A DNA stretch of 64,000 nt from Ailanthus altissimus (Eukaryota > Streptophyta > Magnoliopsida > Sapindales > Simaroubaceae): assembly GCA_946807835.1 (NCBI GenBank), contig OX327690.1, forward strand, positions 14,170,501-14,234,500. Direction: 5' to 3'. Positions 10,840 through 22,589 of the stretch are shown piece after piece (positions within the stretch are counted from its first letter, which is position 1; the number at the start of each line of letters is the position of its first letter). The notes below the pieces were generated by a model that saw nothing but the letters and a program-made list of their open reading frames with translations, ran no database searches and was not told where the DNA came from. A program made the translations under genes and the position numbers.

Positions 10840-12500
10840 GGGAACCTATTTAATAGCATCCAATAAAGGAATATTAATTTTTACCTATTTGAAGATTTTA
10901 AAAATTTTAGGATTGTGATTCAACTTTCTAACATTCGTAATACATAAGGAAATGGGGTACAGGTGAGGGTTCGATGTTTTCTTTACTATGTGTAGGTTCA
11001 ATGCTTTCTTTACCCTTAGAGATCAATTTATCATTCTCATGAGGTTCAAAAATGTGTTTTTCAACAACCTTACTATTCCAAAGAATGATAACCATTTTAA
11101 CTTAATCTATGTGTTGACTTCTTAAACTACATGCATTTGAGTTATGTTGTCATTTTAGGGTTTGGTTGTGGTTGAGAAGTAGATTTTACATTCTCATGAA
11201 TGTTTAGTGCAGATGTAAATTTAGTAAGAATTATTTTCAAATTAACAAATGTTTGAGCATTTTGAGAATTAATAAACTCTTACTTTTTAATGAATGTATG
11301 AAAAGTTTCTTTAAATTTTTTTTGATAAGGTAGGACATATGGTGCATAACCTTGAGAGTTTTGAATATTTTGGTGTGATTGAAAAGGTAGTTGTGAAGCC
11401 TGTGATTGAGTTTCATCCCTTCAACTGAAATTCAGGTGATTTTTCCAATCAAGATTGTAGTTTTGTGAATATAGGTTATAGTTTGACCGCTTGAACGTGT
11501 TTAGAACATTAGCTTGTTCATGGAGACATTTCCTAAATGCAAGCAAAGTTAGGCAATCGTTTGTAGAGTAATCATGGGCTTCATATATGTGACAGATAAT
11601 TTCTTGAACAGATTTCAATTGACCACTTTTTTTTTTTTATTTCTAAGGTTTCAACTTTTTTAGCTAGGGACATGCTAATTTGGCTTGAAGGTCATGGTTT
11701 TTCCTATAATGATAAATACCCCCACTCAATGTAGTGGTTTGAGTTTTGCTAGGTGCCTCACAAGTACCAGTAGTGTCCTAATTTTGAGAATATTCTGCTA
11801 GTAAGTCTATATAGTTTATTGTCTCTTATGAGTCTTTATTCTCAAATGTTTCATTACACATTATTTCTACCATTTGCTTAACTTAGAGTGTTAAGCCCTC
11901 GTAGAAATTTGAGACTAATCTCCAAGTTTCAAAGCCACTATTTGGACAGGTATTAAGTCTTTATATCTTTTCCAACATTGGTAAAGGGTCTTTTTTGATT
12001 TTTGGGTAAAAGTGATAATTAATCTTTTCAAAGAATTTGTTTTATTGGGAGAAATTTTTTTTTTAGAAATTGTTCTTACATTACACCTTATGAAAACATA
12101 GATCTTAGTCTAAGGTTTTGTCGAATTATGTTAATGCTACAATTTAGGTCATTATACGTGTTACACACTTATTCAAATTCTTTTAGATGTAGGTAAGGGT
12201 TCTATGCTTCTAAGCTATAAAAAGTGGGTAAAAGTTGGATAATGCCTAACTTAAAATTAGAATGTGTTGCATCTGGAGAAAAAATTAAGCAAGATGGTGC
12301 ACCAATTCGTGTAAGATTTTTGTAGTCTCTAAGTGTCTTAGGTCAATTGTGGTCATTATAATGGCACTGGTTGTCACCTCAGTCTATGAGTCCCTTAATT
12401 TGATTGTTGGTCATGGTGTTACTTGGTGAAGAATAAGAAGATGAAGGAGAACCAAACAAATTATTAAAGGAAGTTCTGAAATCACCTTTCACCAAATGAT
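10840..12500 (-). pseudogene. gag remnant, Athila lineage
   Basis: The minus strand gives pieces in several frames: VKQMVEIMCNETFENKDS near 11880, IDLLAEYSQN near 11800, and at 11618-11421 a zinc-binding-like stretch ICHIYEAHDYSTNDCLTL with NTFKRSNYNLYSQNYN. ENVKSTSQPQPNP follows. This order is that of Athila-type Gag, the particle-forming polyprotein. There are many stops; the conserved EAHDH/NEC spacing is partly lost. Confidence 0.75.
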
Positions 12501-12820
12501 GAGTATTAGGACATCAAAACTAACCACTTATACAAAGAAATAAAACAAAATACGATAATAATAATTATTACAAATAAGAGAAATAAAATATTAAATAAAA
12601 GCGAATAAAAAGGCAAGGTTAACAATAAAATAAAAGTTAGAGAAATAGTTAGAAGTTAAATTAGTTAATGTTAGATTACGATAATAAAAAGTTAATAAAG
12701 AAAGGGTTGGAGGCTTAGCCTTCCATGAAAATAACAAATAAAGAATAATTAAAGTACAGCAAGTTCCTGCTTAGCCTTCTATGAAAATAAAACAAAATAA
12801 ATAGTTAATTTCACTTTCTC

Positions 12821-12833
12821 GGCAACGGCGCCA
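12821..12833 (-). other. Primer-binding site of inner Athila-type element
   Basis: Minus strand TGGCGCCGTTGCC, 6 bp downstream of the 5' LTR end. This is the canonical Athila-type PBS (commonly assigned to tRNA-Asp). It confirms the minus-strand orientation. Confidence 0.85.
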
Positions 12834-12839
12834 AAACCT

Positions 12840-14269
12840 TGACACGTCCAGAATATATGAGTTTATTCCCAAGTATAGGATTATTGAAGTAATAAATAAC
12901 CCGATGAGAATGGGGTCAATTCACATGGAAGTAGAATTAAAATTACAAATAATAAATACTCTAAATAAAAATAAAGCAATATAAGATGTTTGCAAATAAT
13001 AATTTAAATAACCAATTAAAATGAATGATAAGGTTAGGGGATCCACTCTTGGCATATGAAATAAGAATATATTCAACTCTTTTTATAACTAAATTGGAAT
13101 CCTCACACAAAGGAAGATCCAATCGGAAGATACAACAATTAAAGTTCATTACCATTTATATATTAACTTGTATTTATTTATTTTTTAATTATTATATACC
13201 AAATCTTGTTAATGGGTTTAAGTATTTATTATGCCAATTTTAATATTTATCTACAATAAATCAAGACTCTCAATTTATAAGAAAGAGTATCTACGCCAAA
13301 TCTTATAAATTGTTTTAAGAATTTATTGTGCCAACTATAAATTTTTTTTATAATAAATCAAAATACAACACTTTACAAGAAGGGGTATCAATATTACAAA
13401 CAAAATAAATACATCATATATAAATTTGCATAACTTAAGAATGTTACATTAAATTCTAGAATAAGAGTTTAAGTATTTCTTAATTTCTTACTAAGAATTT
13501 CTCCTTTTCACCTTAGCAAAAAAGAAAGTTACTTGGACATAATAAAATTAAAAGAAAAGGAAAGAGATGGAAGAAGAGATAAGATGAACTTTAAAATAGT
13601 TGACAAAAAAAATAATACTACAAAAAGATAATACAAAAGATAAGTGTTTTAAACTAAAGTCTAGCTCTCTAATTATCTACTTTAAGTATAAATAGGCCAT
13701 TTATTTATGAAAAAAAATTGATAAAACAAGACAAATGAAGAGGGAACCACTTGAATGATAAAAAGTCAAGAAAAGTAGCAACTAATTTGCATTGATTATC
13801 ATTAGTGCACCCACTTGATTGTCCAATTTAGAATTAATGTGGTCCGAATTAACTTTCACTTAAAAAATAAAAGTTGTATATATCTTATCTTTTCAAAAAA
13901 GTTGTCTTATATGTAATAGATACACATTTCTCGAGTTATGGGCCAAACACTGATGACTGTTCGGACTAGGCGTGTATTACAAATCATTTCTTTTCTGGAC
14001 CTTTTTCATCATATAAACGCTCGAATTTCAAATTCTTGTTGAAATACAATATTTTATTTTATTGAGTCAGCTCTTTACAGGATTAATAATCACTTTGATT
14101 AGATTCTTAGGTTGAAAGTTATACCTATTTTACCGAACCTACTACAAAATAATTAAAAGCTAATTAGGTACAAATTATAAATATGCTTAAGTTAGAGAGG
14201 TTAATGACACTAGTAATACAAAACAATGATGTAAAACCCTTATAAATATATAATTTCAAGTGTTCATCA
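12840..14269 (-). repeat. 5' LTR of inner Athila-type element (1430 bp)
   Basis: Lies directly upstream of the PBS on the minus strand and pairs with 6860-8568. It lacks the 282-bp duplication. The short frames at 12961-13243 are inside this LTR and are not genes. Confidence 0.85.
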
Positions 14270-14548
14270 TGTAGCTATCCTTTAACCCATGCGTTTTATA
14301 GATATACTTTGAAAGACAATCCTTTGGTTAATCATCATTGAGTGTGTTGGAATTTATGACTTGCTTAGTTAGTTATTAATTTGGTAATTAATTTATTTTC
14401 AATTAAATCAATTGTTTGGATAGAAATAGGAGAATAAATTTTAGTACTTGAATAGAGCAAAGCATTAGTCCTCGTCTCTCACCCTTTATTACTTGTTAGC
14501 GATACCCCGCACTTGTGCTTAGGATAAACACTTACATTAAGCTCAGCA
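14270..14548 (+). mobile_element. 5' LTR (right part) of outer Athila-type element
   Basis: Resumes the outer LTR after the inner insertion and ends near GCTCAGCA, about 10 bp before the PBS. The GATACCCCGCACTTGTG stretch at 14501-14517 resembles the usual Athila LTR end region. Confidence 0.6.
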
Positions 14549-14557
14549 ACAAGTTTT

Positions 14558-14570
14558 TGACACCGTTGCC
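14558..14570 (+). other. Primer-binding site of outer Athila-type element
   Basis: TGACACCGTTGCC in the context AAGTTTTTGACACCGTTGCC, two changes from the canonical TGGCGCCGTTGCC. Plus-strand orientation. Confidence 0.75.
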
Positions 14571-14789
14571 AAAGGCTAGTGTTACTTTGTTTTCTTTCAA
14601 TACTAATACTAGCTCTTCTTGGTTTTAATTTGCACTTTTATTTTTGATTGTTTACTTATTTTTCTACATTGTGTTATTTTTAGGTTGCCACTGTAGTGTA
14701 TGTAGAGAGTTTGTAGTCTTGATTTGATTGCTTTAGACATTGAAATTAAAAGAATACTTTAAAGGATCCGTCGAGAGCAAATCACAAAT

Positions 14790-15530
14790 GGCTAATATGG
14801 AAGATCAAGGCGATGTACCTACATCATTGGAGAACATTCTTAGAACTTTGAGAGAATATGTAGTATTGTTAGTGGATGGAATCAACTAAAATATTATGAG
14901 ACCTACCATTAATGAAAATAACTTTAAGATCAAGCCTAATACCATTCAATTGCTTAAGGATTCAGTTCAAATTGGGCAGCTTCCAAATGATGATCCAAGC
15001 AAACACATAATGAACTTCTTAGAAATTTGTGACACTTTCAGATTCAATTGAGTTTCAGAGGATGCTATTTGATTAAGGTTGTTTCCATTTTCTTTTAGGG
15101 ATAAGGATAAAAATTGCTTAATGTCGTTAACTTCTGAATCGATTGTTATATGAGATGATTTGGCACGTAAACTTTTTACCGAAATGCTTTCCACTTGTAA
15201 AGACTTCTAAGATAAGTAATGACATCATCTCTTTTGTTCAACATGACTAAGAATCATTGTATGAGGTTTGGTAAAGGTTTAAGGACATGTTTGAGGAAGT
15301 GCCCACATCAAGAAGTTCCTAAGTGGCTGTTAGTGCAAACTTTTTATAATGGCCTTGCTGGTTAGTTAAGGATAAGTATAGATGTAGCAACTGTAGGTGC
15401 TTTGATAAATAAGTCTATTAATGAAGGTTATGATTTGTTGGAAGAAAGAACAACTAACATTTATCAGTGGCCAGCTGAAAGGGTGAACCCAATAAAGTGG
15501 ATGCATTAAGAGTGGATTCAATAAGAAACC
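14790..15530 (+). pseudogene. gag remnant of outer Athila-type element
   Basis: The plus strand shows GQLPNDDPSKHIMNFLEICD then TFRFN near 14970-15050, LRLFPFSFRDKDKNCLMSL near 15070-15130 and, after frame changes, TTNIYQWPAERV near 15450. These are the conserved blocks of Athila Gag in the right order. Stops occur inside the blocks. Coding similarity ends near 15500; no protease or pol follows, so the element is internally deleted. Confidence 0.8.
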
Positions 15531-16000
15531 AACCAATTACTTATAACTTCTGTTGGGATAGTCATCCTAAGGTCATTGTATAGAGACAACTTAGTATATA
15601 AAGATTACCAAAAATTAGAACAATCTTAACTCAAACTACTATAACCTAGGATGGAGAAACCTCCAAGTAGAGAACTAATTGGGTTTTGTTTCATAGTGTG
15701 ATGAGCTAAATAGTTTATCTAAGCATCCTATCTTGAACCTAGCCTTGCATTATAAGCCTATAAAAGTCCTAATTGATCCTTATTTACACATATTACTACA
15801 TTCATAGAGAGTTGTATGAAAAACTAGCCTATAGTTGTATCCTATATTCTAAATGTGCAAAGACAACATTTTACTATACAACTCCAAGTTATTGAGCTAA
15901 TTTAAGTTAGACTTAAGAAATTCTCACCTAGCACACACACAGGTGATGACTTGTATGGAAGAAGGAAAATTCTTAAGTATTGTGTTTGTGGATTGTTGAA
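15531..16000. other. Unassigned interior of outer Athila-type element
   Basis: No protein domain recognised between the gag remnant and the MITE; probably internal non-coding or very degraded sequence. Confidence 0.35.
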
Positions 16001-16009
16001 TAGTTTTTA

Positions 16010-16905
16010 GGGCAAATGACATTTTTACCTTAATAGTTTTGGCTAATAGACACTTTTACCCTAAAGTAATTTTAAATACCCAATTTTACACCAATCTGTT
16101 AACTTTTACTGTTAATTTTAACAGTTGAAGGGTAAGAGAGTAATCTAATCATCTAAATAAATTACACTTTGGACACGTGGCACCATTTATTTTTTGAACA
16201 TGTCGCATGATCATATGTCACAATGTAATTAATTACTTTGGACACGTGTCAGCATATAATTATTTATATTTTTATTAAATTATTTTAAAACTTTTTTAAT
16301 ATAATTTTAAAAGATCAAATTTAATAAAATGACACGTATCACAATGTAATTAGTTACTTTAAACACGTGTCGGCATGTAATTACTTCATATTTGTATTAA
16401 ATAATTTTAAATTAAGTAAAAATTTTAAAATAAAGTCGAGCGGCCAGTCGGCCACCTTTTTTCGATGATACTCCGACAATAAAAAATGATCAAATTTACA
16501 TCTGATCGCCCGCCCCTCACTATCCATTTTGGCCGTTTTTACTAAAAATGACCACAAAATTGTGTAGATTAGAAAAAATAGAGTCCAATGATATAAATTT
16601 TGAATTTTTGTACTACATTAATATTTTTTGGTGATAGTGGCAATTGTTTTATTAATTTATTTATAATTTACCTATTATATAGTGATACGTGTTCAAATTA
16701 CATGGTAACACGTGTCCATTCCCCACATTTTTTAAAAATGTCTATTGATAATGAGGGTAAAATGGTAAATGACTATTTAGAATAGATTTTTCATCCAAAT
16801 AAATAGCAAAAAGTGACGGATTATGGGAAAATTGGGTATTTAAAATTACTTTAGGGTAAAAGTGCCTATTAGCCCATAATATTAGGGTACCTATGACTTT
16901 TGTCT
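16010..16905. mobile_element. Mutator-like MITE with long TIRs (896 bp)
   Basis: The first 80 bp (GGGCAAATGACATTTTTACC...) are closely complementary to the last 80 bp, including an exact shared stretch from CACTTTTACCCTAAAGTAAT onward. The element is flanked by a perfect 9-bp duplication TAGTTTTTA (16001-16009 and 16906-16914), the TSD size of Mutator-like elements. The interior has no transposase, so it is non-autonomous. It contains repeated motifs near GACACGTGTC and CACAATGTAATTA. It inserted into the outer Athila-type element. Confidence 0.88.
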
Positions 16906-17148
16906 TAGTTTTTATTATTTTCAAAGGATTAACAGTTGAGTGGGGTAAACCTTGAAGCGATCAAGTGATTATTGTGACAATATAACTACAATTTAGTTAT
17001 TTTACATTCAATGTCTCTATGTGTGTTTTAGAGTTCACACTTTGATTTTTTAGGTTGTTTAGTGTGTGTCAAGTCAATTGGTCCCTTGAGTATGTTTACT
17101 TCCGTTTCATTGCTCAAGGATGTACAATTGTCTAAGTTTGAGGGAGTT

Positions 17149-17983
17149 TTATAAGAGTAAAATGGATATACACTATTTTTCTATTTTAGCTTTGATTTTT
17201 ACCGTTTTTGAGTAATTGCATTCCATTTATGCATACTTGTGTTGAATTTATAAAATAAGCACATGAATGGCTAAAAGGAAAAGAAAAATAGCAAAAAGAA
17301 GGCCAAAGAGCAAAAATTCAGGGTTAGAAGTGCAAAAAAGGAACGAATGCAGTTGCGTTCATGAAAAAAATGCTCTAGCATTTATCCATGCAAGATAAAT
17401 GCCACGGTGTTGAGAACTAAACACTTTAGCATTTCTGAGAATTTAGACGTCGTAGTGTTGACATGGAGGATGAGCAGCATAGATTGCAGAAGGTTTTCAA
17501 GATCCCTAAGCCTCAACCAACGTTGGAAGGTAACGCAGCTATGTAACTTAGTCAATGCCCCAATGCCATTTTTGCAACGCAGCTATGCCAGAACGGCCCA
17601 ACTTTATTAAACCTCAATGCTGCAACATTTGTACTTGATAGCTTGCAATGCTCATTCATTATAAAGGAAAATGCTATGGTGTTATGGTAATTTTCTGCAC
17701 TCACCTTCATCTTAGGATTGAGGAAACATGTTATAGGTCAAAAATCATACTTTTTAATTGCAACGAATCACATTTCAACACTTGGAATCCATTGAGAGAA
17801 AGATTAACATCATTAAGGGAGGTTAATACTTGCAAGAGAAGTATTGGAGTCAAGGCTTGGAAAGATCAACTAAACTTCATTTCTGTATCACCGATCTAAA
17901 CTTGGTTTCATTATATTATATCTTGTAATTTATTTTCTGAACTTCATTTTGTTGAGCTAATTTTTCTTGTCTAGGATTGTAGC
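17149..17983 (+). repeat. 3' LTR of outer Athila-type element, truncated
   Basis: Parallel to 5784-6640 (for example GTAAAATGGATATACACTAT in both). It is preceded by a purine-rich tract AAGTTTGAGGGAG, the likely polypurine tract. The first base pair is TT instead of TG. The LTR stops at 17983, where the Tekay-like element starts; the remainder is not found in the window. Confidence 0.72.
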
Positions 17984-20776
17984 TGTAATATCCAATCCCT
18001 ATTAGTAGTATCGGTGCCTAAACTTCGGTATATAGTAATAAAGACACTGTAGGGTTACCTAATTCTAACCCTGTTATAAATATTTTTTTTATTGTGCGTG
18101 TGAGAGATATTAGACCTAATTTGGTAATTTCACACTCATTCGGGGCATCAGACGACCTTAGAATATTTTTGAAATTTTTCTCTATTAGCTTGGAAAAGGA
18201 AATTTTAATTTACTACATGAATTTTCATTTAAGGGTTATGTATGGAACAAACCTTGGTTGAGAAACACAATCTATAGATTAGAGAATGGACCAATTAGAG
18301 ACAAGTTCATGGATTGTCAAGTTGGGAATTCTAGTTAGTTCCTTTGACTATTCTAACTAAATAGTTACAAAAGAATAATTTACATACTTAGTTTTCAACC
18401 AATGGTAATTTAGGAATTTTGAGTTAGTTGAGGGGAAAATTGGTCAATTTAGAGAGCACTATATAAAGGTAGAAATGTGTAGATATTTTGAGAGAGGAAA
18501 GCATAACATCTTAGAGCTCAAAAGAGTAAAAATTCGTTCAAGTGAAGAGGGGTGTTGTTACAGTGAAATTTCAAAAACATTTCATGATTTTTCATGCTTG
18601 ATCAAACTAAAATAAGGTCATATACCAGTTCCTAAGATCAATTGAAGCCCCTATTAGTGAAAATCTAAGAAAAAGAGGTAAGAAAATCATTGTTTTGTGA
18701 TGATGATATGTGAACTTTCAAGATTTCTTCAATTGATATTCTTGTGTGTATTTTTGGTTTAGATTGAGTTGAATTCTAGTGTGGAGGTTGAAGAAGTCAT
18801 CAAATTAAAGAAATTGGTAAGGTAAGAATTAGGGTTTTGGGTGACTTTGATGTAGAGACTTTAATTGGTTATAATTAGGGTATTAAAATGAAATTGGCTT
18901 GATTTTGATGCTATTGGAACAAGAAATTGAGAAAAGAAATGTGTTAGGTGGTGGCTGAAAATTTTGTCACTTTAGGAAAGTTAGGGTTGAGTTGTGTTTT
19001 GGTTGAATTATTGTGTATAAATTGTGCCTTATATAAATTGAATGTATATGGATGATGAAAAATAAAAAATTGAAGAAAATGGGACATAATTATCCATTTT
19101 CATAAGGTGAAGGGCAATTATGTCCAACCAAAGTTATAGGGTGTTAAGAAAATTTTAAGGTGTCAGATAGTGAGTTAGATTAGATTAAATGACTTCGTAA
19201 ATAAAAATAGAAAGTAGTATTCATCCGAGCTTTGTATGCTAATTAAAGCGTTTGGTAGTTAAATGAGATTTTAGCGTTTGAATTGGTTCTAAATGTCATT
19301 TATAGCGTATAGGTGAAGAAAATGGAGACTAGTAACGGGAGTAGAAATCTGAAGTGAAATTAAGCTCGGAGCGGTTGTGAGTAAAAATTTGTCATTGTTT
19401 ATCTTTTGTTTATTATGTTTCGGCATAATACAAATTGTATGTTTTATGAGCTTTTAATGCATAGACATGATTTATAATTTCGATATATATATCCATAGAT
19501 ATGTATTTACATGTTTGGTTTAAGAAACAACTTTAAAACTACTACATCAGTTTCAAAGGCCATTGGTACCCTCAAATTATAGTGATGGTGATTGTATTAG
19601 ACCCGGCCGGTATATCTCGTACATATGGGCAGGTATTGGAAGGTGTGTCACTAACTTCGAGAAGTCGGGTTGTTGAGTTATGTGAGTCGCTCTATGGGTA
19701 CGAAGTATTGTTTCGCTATATGTAAGCGATGTAGGATTCTGTTGCATAGCCAATGAGATGTTTTGAGTTATCACAGTGGATGTTGTTAGTTGAGATGCCT
19801 CGTGATCTACTCACTTATGTGGTGCTAGTTGAGTCGCTGCGTGAGTATTGAGCTTTAGGGTTACCATTGGTTCAGTTTAGAAAGATAATGGCTGAGCGAG
19901 GACTTTAATAGTTTTCGAGCTACCAATCTCATATTATGCATTTATATGTGCATGCTAGTTATTATGTCTTATAGATTTTGGATGTTGTTTTTCGAAGATG
20001 TAAATAAAACCCGCTCGGCATGATTTCATCGGCATATGATATTAGAAACCATTTTACAGCTTTATACAAGTTTTAGAAGCATGATTTTATGCATGTCTTT
20101 TAGAATTTAATATCTATGCAGAATGTCATTTTATTTGAAATCTTAATGCATTCACTGAGCTCCTTTAGCTCACTCGTTTTTGTATTTTATGTTTTTTAAA
20201 TCCTTTTTCTAGGTGCAGGTTTCGGTACGCAAGCTGCTGATTCTCCTACTGTTAATTAGTGGGCCAAAACGGAAGATCATTTTTGTAAATATAAATGTGC
20301 AGAATAACACTCTTTTTACTTTCTGCATAATTATTCTAGGCTTGTGTTGTACATATTTTTTTTTATAAATAAGAAGAGGTTTCGATATTGTGATGAATGT
20401 TTCACTTTTTGTTAGTATGCCAGTTTTGTATTCAAAAATAAAATTATTGAGTTGAGTTGAATTTGGTTTTGAAAAGGATCGGAGGTCCTATTTGGTATTA
20501 TTGAGAAGCGGTTGGAAATAGAAGTGAAATTTCTTTGCAGGTTTTTATATTAGATTTTCAGAAAAACAGGGGAAAAATATGCCTTTTGTTTTTTAAAATT
20601 TTAAAAAGTTATTTTCATGTATATTGCAAGATTTTCTCAGTAATAGCAAGAACTAAAAAGGGGTTCACCTCGCAGAATTTCTCAACTTACACAGTTATAT
20701 TCTGAGGAACTTTCGTCGGGGTGCCCGACAGGGCCACTGGGATTTACAATAAAGGGTCTTGGGCCTGGTCCTGGCA
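17984..20776 (+). repeat. 5' LTR of Tekay/Del-like chromovirus (2793 bp)
   Basis: Starts TGTAATATCCAATCCC and ends GGTCCTGGCA, followed 3 bp later by a tRNA-iMet type PBS. The solo LTR at 46868-49700 has the same start, the same middle block (GAAGTCGGGTTGTTGAG here, GAGTCGGGGTGTCGGG there) and nearly the same length. A TATA box is at 18460-18467. Confidence 0.82.
18460..18467 (+). promoter_or_regulatory. TATA box of Tekay-like LTR
   Basis: TATATAAA followed by GG about 480 bp into the LTR. The homologous solo LTR has the same box at 47346-47353 at the same offset, which supports it as the LTR promoter. Confidence 0.6.
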
Positions 20777-20779
20777 GAG

Positions 20780-20792
20780 TGGTATCAAAGCC
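20780..20792 (+). other. Primer-binding site (tRNA-iMet type)
   Basis: TGGTATCAAAGCC lies 3 bp after the LTR end. It is one change from TGGTATCAGAGC, the common PBS for initiator Met tRNA. Confidence 0.82.
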
Positions 20793-20926
20793 CAGTTTTT
20801 GAAGTTTTAGTTAAAAAGTTTATTTTTAGAACAAGATTCTTGAAATTTCATGCATATTTTTCTAAGATTAGTAAATTGAATTCTATGCATTTAATAATCA
20901 TTTGCATCACTAAATTCAAATAAAAT

Positions 20927-22040
20927 ATGCATCGTTGTGAGGGCCCACGTACTAAGAGAGCAATTGTGGAGGCTCTTGTATCTGAAGAGGAGCAAGAGAA
21001 TGAGTCGGTAAATATTCCTACGCCTCAGACCCCTCCTGAGTCATCTCAGTCTGCCGAGCCAGAGGGTGGAAACATAATGTAGCTTAAATAGCCCAGATAC
21101 TAGCTGCAGCGATCCAGCAGTCGAGAGAGACAGGAATGTCCATTGAGTGCGCTAAGAAATTGGGCGCTAAGCCGTATAATGGTACCAGAGACCCTGAAAG
21201 AGCTTTATCATGGTTAAAGAATAATGAAGAAATTTTTCAAGTTATAGAATGTACTGAAGAACAGATGGTGGTATACTCCGCATTTCTGTTAAAGGAAAGA
21301 ATGAAAAACTGGTGAAAGGCCTTGCAAAAGAGGAATGCCGATAGGGTGTCTTATGCGCTTTTTAAAGAGGAATTTTTGAATAAGGTCTACCCCAAAAGTT
21401 ATAAAGATTCAAAGATAAAAGAGTTCTTCAAGCTGGAATAAGGTTCTCTCTCGATGGCAAAGTATAAAAAGAAGTTTTCAGTGCTCCTCCGTGCCATTCC
21501 CTTTATAGCTGATAATGAAGAGCAGAAGGCTAATTGATTTGTAGTGGGTCTTAATCCTCTAATCAGGGCGTACGTGGTATCGACAGCCCACACTCAGTAT
21601 GGAGCATTGGTGGAAGCTGTAACTCAAGTTGAAAGAAGTATGATGGTCATTCCTAAACTGAAACAGCAGGACTAGAAAAGAGGTTGGTCCGGTGGTTCTC
21701 GAGGAGGACCTAGTAAATTCACACGAATAGAGGAGAGATCTACATGGTCTAGCAGTTAGAAACCAAGCCAAGGAGCTCAATCTAGTCAAGCTTCTGTTCG
21801 GCAACCATTGACCAGATCCTAAAGCACTAAAGAGAGTTGGAAGAATTTTTTGGTGTGTAATAAATGTGGCAAGGCTCATCCGGAGGATTGTAGGAAGGGG
21901 GCTACCAGTTGTTATAAGTGTGGTCAAGAGGGCCACTACATGAGAGATTGCCCAAATGATGGAGCCAGTAGTAAGCCAAAAGACAGACCACCAGCTCCGG
22001 GACAAACTAGTGGTGGCCGAGGACAAATTTGAGACAGTCC
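20927..22040 (+). pseudogene. gag of Tekay-like chromovirus, broken
   Basis: The ATG at 20927 opens a readable start (MHRCEGPRTKRAIVEALVSE) soon interrupted by stops. Around 21170-21600 lie typical retrotransposon Gag blocks in shifting frames. At 21850-21950 a CCHC zinc knuckle C-Y-K-C-G-Q-E-G-H-Y-M-R-D-C follows a first Cys/His cluster CNKCGKAHPEDC, the paired arrangement usual for Tekay/Del Gag. The knuckle region is an open stretch of 60 codons. Gag binds the RNA genome in the particle. Confidence 0.85.
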
Positions 22041-22145
22041 CCAATTCAGAAAGCCGAGCGGCTCAGGCCAACTAAGTAGGGGAGCTGGTCAAAGAGGATT
22101 ATCCAGAGGACTGCAAGGCAAGAGGCGAATGCGACCCCAGAAGTT

Positions 22146-22436
22146 GTGACAGGTACGATGTCAATTTTTGATCGAGATGCTTATATACTGATAGATCTTG
22201 GAGCAACCAATTCTTTTATTTCTATGGAGTTTGCTGCAATTGCTAGTATAGTGCCCCAATTATTAGATTGTGTAGTAATAATGTCTCTTTCTACAAGAGA
22301 CTTCATTATAACAAAAAAGGTGTATATGGGTAGTAAAATTAGTATTGAGGGCCAAGAGTTTATAGAGGATTTGATTTTGCTGGCCATCACTGAGTTTAAT
22401 ATGATTTTGGGGATGGATTGGTTGTCTAAATATTAG
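22146..22436 (+). pseudogene. Aspartic protease domain of Tekay-like pol
   Basis: An open 96-codon stretch with LIDLGATNSFIS (family usual LIDPGSTHSFIS; D-x-G catalytic motif kept as DLG) and the conserved end ILGMDWLSKY. It would cleave the polyprotein. It ends at a stop right after the domain, where an intact element would continue into RT, so it is part of a broken pol. Confidence 0.85.
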
Positions 22437-22589
22437 GCCTCAGTAGGTTGTTTCCGAAAAGAAGTCAGATTAGGTAGCCAAGAAGAAATGGAAGTCATTT
22501 TCTGTGGAGTGCGAAAATCACTTTCCACCAATATGGTGTCGTAATAAGGGTAAGAAAGATGCTTCGAAAGTCATGTTAGGGGTACTTAG

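Larger units (their letters stand above)
6860..14269 (-). mobile_element. Inner Athila-type Ty3/gypsy element nested in the outer LTR
   Basis: Two related LTRs (6860-8568 and 12840-14269) share the ends TGATGA...CGTGTCA read on the minus strand. Between them lie a PBS, gag, protease and reverse transcriptase remnants and a polypurine tract, all on the minus strand. Flanks TGTAA (6855-6859) and TGTAG (14270-14274) form a 4/5 TSD. RNase H and integrase are missing: after RT only about 540 bp of non-coding DNA precede the polypurine tract. All frames are broken. Confidence 0.85.

Noticed and set aside
21559..22044. 161-codon minus-strand frame, the second longest in the window
   Set aside because: It lies opposite the Tekay-like gag with its zinc knuckle and has no domain of its own.
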